Part shown: piece after piece, positions 23,301 to 33,206 of the stretch
How positions within the stretch are numbered: the first letter of the stretch is position 1
How the letters are laid out: every line of letters starts with the position of its first letter
DNA from: Heliocidaris tuberculata
Taxonomy: Eukaryota > Echinodermata > Echinoidea > Camarodonta > Echinometridae
DNA: 64,000 bases
Reading direction: 5' to 3'
NCBI GenBank assembly: GCA_025618425.1
Contig: CM046849.1
Span: forward strand, 28,026,867-28,090,866
The notes under the pieces: model-generated
What the model saw: only the letters and a program-made list of their open reading frames with translations
Told to the model about the DNA's origin: nothing
Database searches by the model: none
Program-made: the position numbers and the translations under genes

Positions 23301-26300
23301 TCCTTCTCCTCCTCCTCCTCCTCCTCCTCCCCTCCTTCTCCTCCTCCTCCTCCTCCTCCCCTCCTTCTCCTCCCCCTCTTCCTCCATCTTTTCCTCCCTC
23401 TCCCACTCCTTTTCCTCACCATCCACCTCCCCCCCCCCCCCCCCACCTCTCTACTTCCTCCTCCTTCTTTTATAATGTTGAAGTTGATATGATAAGGGAT
23501 ATCAACAAACCTTGGTTGGTTTAAGCAGCTTTCCAAGTAGTCTAGCTCTAGTGGAAGATGAACTCACTTTAGCTTCTTCATATTCGGCATGGTTCTGATC
23601 AGGTACAATGTCAATGGAATGGACAGCAAGCTCTTTCATATTCTGGAATGATAAAAGGAACAAAATGATAAGAGGAACAAAATATATTTGCTAAAGCATG
23701 AGGATCATTTCCATTTCAGCTCATAAACACTTGGAAAAGAGGTGCAGAAGTTGTAGAGATCAAGTAAGAAATCCCCTTGACATATTTGTACAATTTCTCT
23801 ACAATGTGTTGACATTGCTTATTTGGTTTACAGACAAATAGCTATATTCTAATATGATTATGAATGTATGTGGGACTGCCTTTTATCACAATTAGGGTGT
23901 GTTTTTCATTACTGCTCTCCCTGTATGTCTATCTGTACCCCACTTCATTCTACTTAATGTCAGAGTTGTCAAATTGCACCTCTCATTGTCAATCTAATTT
24001 GAGAAACGAAATGTCTTCGTTCGAGGAGTGAAATCCTGAATTGTTGTAGTTACATGTATTGACATACATGTACCTGTAAGTGCATATATGAATAATTTTG
24101 CCAAGAAAATGTAAAGCAAAAGACAAAGATATAGGACACTCACCTATAGCTAACACAGTTAGTACGGCCAATAGATATGTACATGACTGTACATAGTCCT
24201 TTTAATATGCTCCAAAAGGCTATCAATCATGTTTCAACGATTCAAGATAAATACAGAGAAAAGTCATACCTTTTCAACCCTACGCTTGTTCACGCTGTCA
24301 CCTCCCTTCTTTGTCTCCTCACTGACGACAATGCAGTCTATATCAGGAACAACGATGCTAGGACCAAAGGGGTCTGTGATGGGTACGACTGCATCGCTGT
24401 GTAGTAAGCAGGGCTTCATGTCTTGGATGAACTGGGTGACACCTTGCAAGCGTTCTTGGAGAGGCAGGATGAGCTCCATCAAGGTCTTATCTGAAACCGA
24501 ACAAAAATATTACATTTATGAGTGAAGTGTCTAGGGTCCACACTACTTATTCTATTTCAAAGAAGTAAGCCTTCAAAGGGCTGATTAGCTGAAGAGGGCT
24601 TTGGGTCTTGCCGTATAAAATGAGCATGCTCCAGTTGTTTCGAGATAATGATTAGTTATCCACATAGGAGAGGATTTGGAATTCAGTCCACTCATGTCTA
24701 ATTACGCGTAGCTAGAGTAAACTGATCAGCTCAAACTGAAGTGCTTGCCACATTTTGTCACAGGTGCACTTGTACTCTTTTCACTGTTTGGTATTTTATT
24801 TTCTATAAATATCTGTGGCAGATAATTGCTTTTCATCACAATATCATTGACATCACATTAATTTCCAAATTAAGGCAATATCAAGCATGTTTATTACTGT
24901 GGAAAGTGGAATGAGATAAATAAAATTGCTTATGCATAAAACACAACATACCAAGATAAGTTGGAAAGTGAAGAGATAATTAATGCCAGTAAATATTCAC
25001 CAGTCATTAAAATGTTCAAGTATTTCAAAAAAAGTACCATTACTTACTTGCAAGCATGGGGCCATCAGTGACACCCACTGTGATCTTCTCTGTGGCTCTC
25101 AACGCTGATTCCGACAGCAGTATCTTGTGTCCTGCATGAAGCCTGTCGAAGGTACCTCCGAGACAGACATGCCTGTATGTCCTCAAGACCCCATCTCCTT
25201 GACCTTTTATTGCTGCCGGTGCCTCTGTTGCTTTCGACATTGCCGAACTTAAGGTTGATCCTGCTGCATCAGACATTGTTTCATCTGCTGGTGGTGTGGT
25301 GATAAGTTTCTCGAACCTTGGCTCTGGTGGGATGACGATCCACTGGGAGAGATGTCTGAGGATCTGATCCGATGGCAGAGGACTGTCGGTCATCACGAGT
25401 TGAGGAGAGGAGCTGAGAAGTTGTGGACAGCTTGGTACTGTGTAAGAAAAAAATCAGACATTTCATCACAAAACCCAGCCAATGTCCCTAATGTCACTTT
25501 ACACTTTATTGCATTTCCATAGACCGTAATTTCTCAGCTTTCCCTTATATGTTCAGAACATGTCTACATTCAGAATACGGTTACCCTGAAAAAAAATATA
25601 GCACAGGTAGGTAGTGAGAAATGTTATAAAGGAGAAAATAGTATCGAAATCATTCACTTACAAACAATGTACCAGTGTATGTACAATAAGCACATAGATA
25701 TGCGCACAGTCAAAAGCACATAAGGTCTCCCTCAATCCTCAATAACAATGTGCCCTCCCTTAATCAAAAAGCAAGAATCTACGTGTGAATTTCATTCTTT
25801 TTAAAAAAGATGCTACAAAACACTTATGTTATCAATTTCTTGTATCTATAGACGGGTTTGTAGATCAGTCGGAGGATCTAGATAAGTTATCAGTTTCATT
25901 TTTAAAAAACACTTAAAATTTTCTTTCTTTTGTTGTTGTTGGTTCTCTCTGAAGCACAAGCCATCGAGGAGGACCTTTAGCCTACAGAAATCATTATTTT
26001 CTTTAGTCAATCCCACAACGCTGGTTGTTGCTTTATTATTTTCCAACATCGTATTGTCAAAGTTTGATTAATGCCATTTTTATGTTCCTGGAAATTAAAT
26101 AAATGGATACAAAATAACCCTTATCCTCTTGCATGTCTTAAAGAAATAAGAAGATTTTATCTTTGGTTTAATATCAGATGTAAAACTCTGGCAAAAACCT
26201 ATAAAATAAGTAGATATTTGGGTTAAATTTTTCATTGAAGGTATAGATCAATCACCTGTAGAAGTGATGGTAACGTTGCTTGTGATATTACTCAGAAGCA

Positions 26301-26544
26301 CTCTGACATCTAGAGAATGGTGAGAGTTCCCTGAGTAGGAGTAAACCTGTGTGATGAGACTGGCAAGCTCACTGGACACTGGGAACGGCAAGCAAGAACC
26401 AGTCTTTGCCAGGTCCAGGCCTGGTTGGATCTGGACATAGAGGACCCGTTGTATACTCTTCGCTGCGGAAGAGAGGATGACCTGGATACGCTGACGTAGC
26501 TGATTCAAGGGTGCAGTCAGTAGGAGAACCCCTGTCTGAGCCAT
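17303..26544 (-). CDS. COASY: Bifunctional coenzyme A synthase (PPAT + dephospho-CoA kinase), 9 coding exons
   Basis: Catalyses the last two steps of CoA synthesis: 4'-phosphopantetheine adenylyltransferase, then dephospho-CoA kinase. Coding segments, in transcript order, are 26544-26256, 25437-25048, 24490-24270, 23642-23511, 21663-21477, 20620-20471, 19820-19723, 19424-19278 and 17374-17303. All junctions are GT-AG and all phases agree, giving 1,686 nt or about 561 residues, close to the animal family length (human about 564). The N-terminal region ([20 protein letters not shown]) aligns with the animal COASY N-terminus. The PPAT domain carries [15 protein letters not shown] with a canonical HAGH nucleotide-binding motif, followed by [10 protein letters not shown]. 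The kinase domain starts [16 protein letters not shown] (P-loop), then [21 protein letters not shown] and VWTCIIP; the tail is [12 protein letters not shown]. The start chosen is the ATG at 26544, matching the family N-terminus; an in-frame upstream exon may add 35 residues. Introns are loaded with repeats. Identification is firm from motif order and the full-length match to the family as remembered. Confidence 0.95.
17838..17985 (+). repeat. Partial MITE, GGGTGTTTCACAAAGAG end
   Basis: Starts GGGGGGTGTTTCACAAAGAG and continues TTAAGTTTGACTTAAAGTCG; the matching right end is absent. It resembles the other GGG...GTTTCA-ended elements of this window. Confidence 0.5.
19105..19215. repeat. Nested GGGGGCGAC/GTCGCCCCC inverted repeats
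   Basis: GGGGGCGACTCATATGAAAA with GGTCGCCCCCAAATA, then GGGGCGATATGG and GGGCGAAATCGCCCGTCGCC. A repeat-derived patch in COASY intron 8. An open frame of 174 codons on the minus strand (18790-19314) crosses it but resembles nothing I know. Confidence 0.5.
19278..19424 (-). CDS. COASY: COASY exon 8: kinase domain
   Basis: The acceptor is ATGTACAG before GCAGTA and the donor is AAACAG before GTACTT; 49 codons, phase 0. It encodes [30 protein letters not shown] and [17 protein letters not shown], the LID-side segment of the kinase. Confidence 0.93.
19723..19820 (-). CDS. COASY: COASY exon 7: kinase domain
   Basis: The acceptor is GATTTTGCAG before GTAAAACA and the donor is AAAGAG before GTAAAG; 98 nt, phase 1 in and phase 0 out. 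It encodes [20 protein letters not shown] and [11 protein letters not shown], homologous to the family segment with the conserved DAAVLLEA strand. Confidence 0.9.
20471..20620 (-). CDS. COASY: COASY exon 6: kinase domain
   Basis: The acceptor is CATTTTCAG before ATGTGC and the donor is ACGCAGG before GTGAGA; 150 nt, phase 1 in and out. It encodes [19 protein letters not shown] and [12 protein letters not shown], matching the dephospho-CoA kinase CoA-binding region. Confidence 0.93.
20930..21208. mobile_element. Foldback element in COASY intron 5
   Basis: The left arm TATTTCCAGAAATAAGGGTC and right arm GACCCTTATTTCTGGAAATA are inverted; similarity continues for about 95 bp per arm (GTTTTTGTGGCTCTGAGTGT against its complement). 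The loop is about 90 bp. Confidence 0.8.
21477..21663 (-). CDS. COASY: COASY exon 5: dephospho-CoA kinase P-loop
   Basis: The acceptor is ATCTTGCAG before GTAGTGG and the donor is GGACAAG before GTAAAG; 187 nt, phase 0 in and phase 1 out. It encodes [20 protein letters not shown] (Walker [10 protein letters not shown]) and [15 protein letters not shown], the core kinase motifs. Confidence 0.95.
22594..23366. repeat. Polypyrimidine (CTC)n array with higher-order structure
   Basis: A pure C/T tract on the plus strand (GGA/GAG repeats in the COASY pre-mRNA). A marker CCCCTCCTT recurs at spacings of 29 or 32 bp, with three long spacers (56, 62 and 62 bp), giving a higher-order period of about 207-219 bp. 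Flanking pyrimidine-rich DNA runs from about 22410 to 23470. The very long open frames in all phases are artefacts of the repeat. Confidence 0.95.
23511..23642 (-). CDS. COASY: COASY exon 4: PPAT end and interdomain segment
   Basis: The acceptor is ATTCCAG before AATATG and the donor is ACCAAG before GTTTGT; exactly 44 codons. It encodes [18 protein letters not shown] and then [18 protein letters not shown], matching the conserved KVSSSSFRQRMLG segment of animal COASY. The exon is too short to stand out as an open frame on its own and was found by reading the family alignment through the gap. Confidence 0.9.
24270..24490 (-). CDS. COASY: COASY exon 3: PPAT domain
   Basis: The acceptor is GGTTTCAG before ATAAGACC and the donor is GAAAAG before GTATGA; 221 nt, phase 1 in and phase 0 out. 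It encodes [25 protein letters not shown] and [18 protein letters not shown], the PPAT C-terminal substrate-binding part. Confidence 0.93.
24525..25040. other. COASY intron 2, nothing else seen
   Basis: Ordinary AT-rich intronic DNA between the exons at 25048 and 24490; no mobile element ends were recognised. Confidence 0.5.
25048..25437 (-). CDS. COASY: COASY exon 2: linker and start of PPAT domain
   Basis: The acceptor is CTTACACAG before TACCAAGC and the donor is GCAA before GTAAGTA; 390 nt, phase 1 in and phase 1 out. It encodes a Ser/Pro/Ala-rich linker and then [15 protein letters not shown], the adenylyltransferase signature, followed by [12 protein letters not shown]. Confidence 0.93.
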
Positions 26545-26575
26545 TGTCGCAACTCTGTACCACCACCAAGAGAAC
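26256..26575 (-). CDS. COASY: COASY exon with family start codon
   Basis: The acceptor follows ATCGTAG and the exon begins at 26575. Coding starts at the ATG at 26544 and ends at 26256 (TCTACAG before GTGATT), in phase 1. It encodes the N-terminal regulatory region, including [12 protein letters not shown]. The 31 nt before the ATG are open in the same frame, so an upstream coding exon could be joined without a frameshift. Confidence 0.9.
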
Positions 26576-27689
26576 CTACGATGTAGACATACATGAAAAT
26601 GAAGTTCACATTTACGATGTTCACATTGCCGTATGATTTTTTTTTTCAAAATTACGCAAGTAGCACTAACTACAAAGAAAATTTCCATTTACAGTATTGT
26701 CAAGATATCTTTGTTTGAAAATTCCTGAAAAATTTCATTAAGTCTTGTTCAATTTACTGTTTGATAATGATCTGTCTAGATAACCAACCTGTCTGGACAC
26801 AGAACGTGTGGAAATAAATGGTACAGTGTAATGTCTTTAAAAAAAGAAGAAAAAAAATCTTCCATTTTATAAATCAATAGCACGAATGATCAAATATCAA
26901 ATGGCTATATCATGGTTGAGGTTGAGGAAACCACTTGTTCGTTTGCAACTTTCCATGCATGCGCTTGTGTGCAGAGTCTATGTAGCCATACCGACTTAAG
27001 TGTTTTATAAAATATGACATGTGAACATCAAGCAATACAAGGGAAGCAATCTCCCCAGTGGAGAGATATGTAAACAAAATATTCAGTGGGCAACATTCAT
27101 CCAGAGTATGTAGAACCAAGGTAATTAAAAGAAATTTGCATAAATCATTGAAAAAGTGACTTTTTAGCCACTGGAAACAAAGTGAGTAGCTTTAGGTCCC
27201 CCAATCATACAAATCTACTAAGTCAGAATCTTTTTTGGTTAAATTTTTTTCAAAATGGAATACAGAGATGGCAATTTTACTTAAATATTAAGAAAAATCT
27301 AAGTTTGTCCTCACGAAGTCCGATATCCACGATTTGACAAGTAATCTAACAGGTCTAATGGAAAAACTTGTTTTGCTGGCACCACCGTTATTCTCCAAGT
27401 GTTGTGGCGTGCCGATTCAAATGACTCAAAATCACTAGTGCGCAATCGATGGGACTGTAACGTTGACAGTTTTTCACTTTCCCTGCTCTACAGACACAAG
27501 TGGAAACTATCGGCTGTCCCAGTGATGGCAAGCTGGTGATTTTAATTTGAGTTGTTCGAATTGGCAACAGGCGATGTCAGCAAAAAAACCCCAGGTTTTT
27601 ACATCAAATTTCTTCTTAAATCTAGTATCTACACAGGTATACTCTTAAATTAAATCCCTGAGAAAATTAACACAGAGAAATATCGATAA

Positions 27690-28076
27690 CAAAAATTAAC
27701 ATTAATTCATTAATTTTCAAGTCGATGTCGATAGCCATGTCGAATTTGGTCGACAAAATGAAAGAGTCCTAAAGCTGCGCACACATAATAAATGAATGCA
27801 GATCTTGATTTTGAAGCTCACTGATGTGAATTCCACCCCAATATCCAAATAATATTACAAAAATAAAGCTAAGGCAAATTTACTCATTCTTTTTGGCAAC
27901 ATATAGACCTACCTAGTACTAGCATGACTAAATCTATATCTAGATCTACTAGTACTAGATCTAGATCTATATGACAATCTCGTTGCTCAGTGAAAAGTTT
28001 GGCGCAATGAACGCGTCTCATGGTATTGTGCGTATATGCGAGGTGCACAGCTTTAGGACCCCTGACCATACCTAGA
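27690..28076 (+). repeat. Dispersed repeat R1, copy A
   Basis: Shares with 34355-34712, in the same order: CAAGTCGATGTCGATAGCC-like, AATGAAAGAGTCCTA, GCACACATAATAAATGAATG, CAATCTCGTTGCTCAGT, GAACGCGTC and finally AGCTTTAGGACCCCTGACCA. Its right edge coincides with the candidate COASY exon-intron border at 28071/28072. Confidence 0.75.
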
Positions 28077-28145
28077 GCGCCAAGCAAGCCCTTCGGCGGA
28101 TGTTCGACGGCGGCGCCCCTGGGGCCTGGAGTTACCGTTTGCCAT
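28072..28145 (-). CDS. COASY: Candidate 5' exon of COASY (alternative N-terminus)
   Basis: Upstream of the first certain COASY exon, an ATG at 28145 opens MANGNSRPQGRRRRTSAEGL followed by AWRS. It reaches a splice donor (CTCTAG before GTATGG) that joins the 26575 acceptor in frame, adding 35 residues before the usual start. The stretch is GC- and CpG-rich, unlike its surroundings, as expected near a promoter. Vertebrate COASY has an isoform with a short extra N-terminus, so an extension is plausible, but the exon could equally be 5' UTR. The donor GT lies at the border of a dispersed repeat (see findings). Confidence 0.45.
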
Positions 28146-28260
28146 GTTAGCAGAGGCCCGAGGCTGAGACCCAGCTAGCTGACTCTGGCCCTGCCGCCGC
28201 TGCTGCGACGGCGCCCTAGCCTGCTACTGATAGTGGCGTGCTCCTGCTAGCTGCTCAATT
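28090..28260 (-). promoter_or_regulatory. CpG-rich putative promoter region of COASY
   Basis: A local GC- and CpG-rich patch (for example CTGCCGCCGCTGCTGCGACG) in otherwise AT-rich DNA, just upstream of the candidate COASY 5' exon. No TATA box is evident. This is base composition plus position only. Confidence 0.4.
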
Positions 28261-28559
28261 GAGAGTTCATTCACAAAACGCAACCAGGTTAAATCACTTC
28301 CCACACACAGTATATGTTTATTGATTATCGAGCCAACTGAGGTTCAGAAATTCTCAAATCACTTACAGTCCATCAACAATAATCTCACAATAAAATATAG
28401 TAATGGAATTTTACTTACAAAACGCTGTTCTCTGCTCCAAAATTAAAAATGCCCAGCACCAGTTTTATTGTGTCTTCGAAAACTCAAACAAAAGATGAAA
28501 ACGAAACTTCCAAGGAGAAAAATGAGAAATTCTGTCATTGACAATCTTACGGAGTCGAG

Positions 28560-28960
28560 ATAAATTAGGAAGAAAAGACGGGAAGACAAGACGAGAAGAC
28601 AAAAAGACGAGATATTCGATCTTGACAAGACTTGATGAGGACGAGAAAACGAGAAGACGAGAAACTGGATCTTGTCATTAAGTCGACTTGAAGATGAGAA
28701 GACGAGAAGACAAGATACCAGCATGGATCTCGTCAAGTCGACTTCCTCAAGATGAGAAGATAAGATCCTAGACAAGATCCTAGACCTCGTCATGTCGACT
28801 CGATGAGCATGAGAAGATAAGAAGACAAGATTGTCCTCATCAAGTTGTTGACTTGACAAGATCCAGTATCTCTCCTTGGCTTGAGTAGTCCTTGTTGTCT
28901 TCTCATCCTCATGAAGTAGACTTAACGAGATTCAGTATCTGAGGGGCATGTCTCAGTGAG
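28560..28960. repeat. GACGAGAAGAC minisatellite with CAAGTCGACTTG cores
   Basis: Degenerate repeats of AGACGAGAAGACAAG interleaved with palindromic CAAGTTGACTTGACAAGATC-type units. The 138-codon minus-strand frame here is a repeat artefact. Confidence 0.8.
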
Positions 28961-28962
28961 AC

Positions 28963-29996
28963 CTGGGGGTTGTTTCATCAAATCAACTCCATGACAGTCA
29001 TAACTCTTGTCGGCGATCTACGGAAATGTCATGGACTTGAAAAACTGTTCCACGAAGACATGATAAACGACAACTCATTGATATCGATACGTATACTCAT
29101 CGGCTAAGAAACATAGTCTTTATCACAATCCATCGGATTTATCGTCAATTACCCAAAGACATTTTGAGGCTCAGTTTTCCCCAAACTGTTCCAAAATGTC
29201 AAAAATGGCAGCGAAAATTAATAATGCTGATACAAACATCCCGTTTACATGAAAATATGTGTTACTTCTGGCATCTTAGAATTTATAAAATTGAGAAAAC
29301 TCGAGGATGCTTTTGCGATGTACGAATCTAGATTTGTAAATAAGAGGATACCGTAATTGACTAATTATGGAAAGAAGACCCAATTCGTGTACACTTTCGA
29401 GAAAATGATAAAATTAAGATATTTTATGGCCCAATTCTTTATATTCATTTATATAAAAAATACATTTACTATTATTCATATCATAGCATTGCGTGAAAAG
29501 GGATATATATAGGGAAAATACATACATGATAAATTGTCGTCGTTTAAATTGGTTTGTATATACAGACTGTTCCGTTTTCGACGCTTTTTCTATGGTAGAC
29601 CGATGTGGGTAGTTTTAATATTAATCTCAGTTACTTGTTGGGGGCTCAAGAAGTCATAAGAACATATTGTTTGTCTGTAAAATATTATAATATGAACATT
29701 AGTAACACTATTTGATAAAGGAATTGTAAAGGATAGTGCTTGGAGATCAGGAAAAAAATGTTCTCTTAATTTACATTTCTTATTTTTTCGCAGCCCATAG
29801 ACTAACTAAAAGCTGGCTTGTGATGGCGTTCTAAAAAGATATGACAGGTCTGGAGTACCGACAAGTCACTTGTCAGCGAAGTTGTCGCTGGTCTTAGCAA
29901 AGACGGCTTTGTGAAACACTTAGCGGACAAGTTGAGCGACAGTGTCGAGATGTCGCTGATCTTGTCGTTATGACGGTTTGATGAAACGACCCCCAG
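28963..29996. mobile_element. 1.03-kb inverted-repeat element, CTGGGGGTTGTTTCATCAAA ends
   Basis: The left end CTGGGGGTTGTTTCATCAAA and right end TTTGATGAAACGACCCCCAG match at 19 of 20. No ORF for a transposase, so a non-autonomous element. It lies between two blocks of the GACGAGAAGAC minisatellite. No clear target duplication. Confidence 0.75.
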
Positions 29997-30359
29997 TACA
30001 TCAACAACAAAAAAGTACACGAAAACGGATTAAAAAAATACCTTTTCAGCATTAGGCGCGTAACCCGGGTTACGCGTTTAGGGTATCAAAAAAAACAGCA
30101 AAAATCAAGAAAAGGGTATCTAATTCAGATGTGATAAGAAGAAGGTCAGTGGAAATCGCCGTTAAGGGTATAAAAATCAGAGATCATTAGAGGGGTTTCC
30201 CTAGGCCTGTCTAGGGTATCAAATTACTCTTACCAAGGAGTTATCACATAAAAACCTTGCTCCTACTGCAATCCCCGTTTAGGGTGCTTTTCAGAAAGTG
30301 ATTTATACGGATGATGCAAACGTCTCAATATGACAACCCCCCCCCCCCCCCTCGATCTC

Positions 30360-30490
30360 ATCTTCTTGTCTCCTCGTCCTCATCAAGTTGACTTGACAAG
30401 ATCCAGATCATCTTCTCGTCTTCTCGTCTCGTCGTCTTAATTGTCTTCTTGATTTGTTTCCCAGTCTTCTCGTCTCGTCTTCTGGGGGCA
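30360..30490. repeat. Second block of the GACGAGAAGAC minisatellite, opposite orientation
   Basis: CTCATCAAGTTGACTTGACA, AGATCCAGATCATC and repeated TCTTCTCGTCT: the complement-strand form of the array at 28560-28960. Confidence 0.8.
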
Positions 30491-30625
30491 CTTTTAAGCT
30501 TCCGTACAATGTCGTCACGGCAACCAATGTGTTTCAAGGGACAAGTAAATATAGAAAACAGCACGGAGAAGAAAATAAATGATGGAGGCAGATTTATCAA
30601 AAAAAGGAGGCAGAAGAAGAAGACG

Positions 30626-30725
30626 AAGACGAAGAAGAAGAAGAAGAAGAAGAAGAAGAAGAAGAAGAAGAAGAAGAAGAAGAAGAAGAAGAAGAAGAAG
30701 AAGAAGAAGAAGAAGAAGAAGAAGA

Positions 30726-30788
<63 letters not shown>

Positions 30789-30791
30789 GGA
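30626..30791 (+). repeat. (GAA)n-(GA)n-(G)n compound tract
   Basis: About 105 bp of near-perfect GAA/AAG repeats, then about 46 bp of GA, then a G run of about 13. All-purine on the plus strand for about 165 bp. Confidence 0.97.
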
Positions 30792-32339
30792 AACATGTCA
30801 TCGGAAAATGAGACGGCCGGTAACGGTGACACCCTCCCGGCGTTAAAAATTTTCTGTGGCAAATTTCTTCTTCTTTTTTCTTTCATTAATTCTTTTTCAT
30901 TTTTTGAAACAAGAATCCACAAATGCTCTTTTCCCCCTTTAGATTGGCAAATTTGAAATTTTTTAAATTTGAAAGTTGGGAAATTTCAACCTTTCATCCA
31001 CTTTGCCGGCAATATAGTCCCGCCCCTAAACAAAAACAAAACAAAACAACAACAAAAAATGGTTAAACGATTTTCCTGAGAGAGGGAGAGAGACAGAGCC
31101 AGACAGACAAATAGACATTGGGACATAGTGAAAAAAAGAATATTTCATCACGCGGCGGATTTAGACTTTTTCATGTGGTGGTAATTAGAAAGACTGTAGC
31201 GCAAGCGCATGTCAAACGCAGAGACTGCATGGGCTAGGCCCGAGGGCAACTAATAATGTACATCGACCTGGAATTTGTTATCATACATCAGTGTTCTCAG
31301 TTAATCAGTTTCGAAAGAAAATCAGTGAAAATTACAAAATAATCGAGCAACCATCATATCATGTATGATGTATTGTAAGGGGTTCCTTTTGAAATTAGTA
31401 TACCGGTATATATCTTGTATATTTTAATCAAATTTCCAATATAAGAAATTAAGCGTCACAAATTCAGTCAAACGAAGTTAGCCCACCACCCCCAGCGAAA
31501 GTTTGCTGATACGCCTACGGGCGTGTTATGATACAAAAAAGTGATAGATGAGACCCATAAACCCAGGGTGTGCTTGAGATTGGGTTCCCAACTTTCCACC
31601 CCACCCCTGCTGATAAAATTTTGAGATTCGATACTGTGAAAATGTGCTGTACTATGATAAAGAGACCTTAGATTGTACACTTTGCTGACAGAAATTGAGA
31701 ATACATTTCCAAGAGGAAAATGACTCTATGTACTACTATCTGTCCCAAATAAGGTGGGTTTTTTTCTTTGAATTATATTGTTGTTTTCTGAAAATTCTGC
31801 AAAAAAAAATGTTGATTTTGTGGGCTCATGTAGGCCTCGATTTTTTGCAGTTACTGGCTTCTGAGCAAATTTTCCCCAACCTGAAATGCTGCCTACAAAA
31901 TAATGTCCTCTCCCCCATGCCTCCAAAAAGAAAAGTATTTCCTCGATCTTATATCCTTTCGTATCTGGCGGTACATGCATCACTCATCCCCCCCCCCCCC
32001 TTCTCAGCCTCTCAGGCTCTCTTTCTCTATCCTCTCCGTTTCCCCTTTCCCGATCTATCCCCTCTCCTTCTTCCTTTGAAATCCTTTCTCATTTTACTTT
32101 TATTTTCTCATTGCATATGGCCTCTCCCCTGTCTCTATCTCTGACCGCGGTACGGTATTAGATCTAGTTTGGGGGGAGGCAGCTAGCGGTTGTAGAATTT
32201 TATTTTCGAGTTCCGATCCCTTATTCTCCCTTATTCTTTCTTTCTCCCCCACCCCCCCTTGCACCATTTTATGGTGTGTGTATGTGGGTGGCATGGAGGT
32301 GGGGGGGGGGGGGGGGGGGGCTACGCTTCCCGGGCCCTG

Positions 32340-32598
32340 CAGCCCCGGCCCCGCGCCCCGCCCATCCCAATACCAATACACACGTACAATACACGCGCTG
32401 TGTGCATATCGCATGTACGGTACCGTACGTACGTATTGAATGCTTGAATTGAATTATTTTGTTTCCGAGTACGAGTCGAGTCAAGTCACAGTGCGAGACG
32501 CGCTACGACTTTTTCAAAGACAAATCGTCACTAAACTTGTTACCCGTTGCCTTTATACTATTTTCATCATTGAGTGAAAACCATTCATCCGAACAGAG
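32340..32598 (+). promoter_or_regulatory. Putative promoter and 5' non-coding exon of the sorcin-like gene
   Basis: A GC-rich patch with a GC-box-like CGCCCCGCCC near 32352 is followed by a strong donor consensus (GAACAGAG before GTAAGA, exon end 32598). The first coding exon at 38717 needs an upstream leader exon, and this is the best donor in a CpG-richer context. The exon start is not defined. Inference only; transcript data would decide. Confidence 0.35.
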
Positions 32599-33206
32599 GT
32601 AAGATTTATCTTAATTTGTTAGAGTTTAAACAAAAAAATAATCAGCTCAGCCTCAACTCAGCTCACTAACGAGTAACGTTAGTGAAATTGTAAAAAACTT
32701 GATAAGCTGTATCTGGGACTACACGTACGATATTATGCACTGATTCTATACTGTAGAGTGTATAGTCAAGGATTGTAATTCCCAACAGATTGTATTACCG
32801 AACGTGTACAGTTAAGCGCCTGAAATGGGTTTTCATACGCGTGGGATTACGCGTATGAAAACCACACTAAAAGTATTGAAAATGAATCAAAGGTTGTGTC
32901 TTTTTCCCATAGATTCTAGGTTTCACACGTTCGGAAATACAGCACCTTTTTCAATTCAAGGGACCAAAACGCCGCGTCGTTGGGGAGGGGTTCACTCGGA
33001 AGGGAATATCGTATTAAATCTACGTTGTCTTTTTAAAATTCCATCAACTTCTTTTTCTGTAGGACTTTGAGCATTCATTATGTAAGATTGACAGATATTC
33101 GTTTGATATTTGATTTGCTATCGTTGATTTTCTGAAAAGTGTTCGGACACTGGATCAACCACCATAGTAGTATGATGGTGGGGGGGGGGGGGGGGGGGGA
33201 GGGGGT

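Noticed and set aside
22429..23536. Open frames of 297-356 codons on both strands (poly-Ser/Pro/Leu, poly-Glu/Arg/Gly)
   Set aside because: They follow automatically from the stop-free (CTC)n/(GAG)n array in a COASY intron; all six phases are open.
28443..28859. 138-codon minus-strand frame with SSRxxxVDLTRS repeats
   Set aside because: Encoded by the GACGAGAAGAC minisatellite; repeats are DNA-level and drift in frame.
30358..30956. Poly-Lys/Arg/Phe/Leu frames on both strands
   Set aside because: Translation of the GAA/GA tract.
31695..32144. 149-codon plus-strand frame
   Set aside because: Phe/Leu/Pro-rich, crosses a C run; no domain or splice context.
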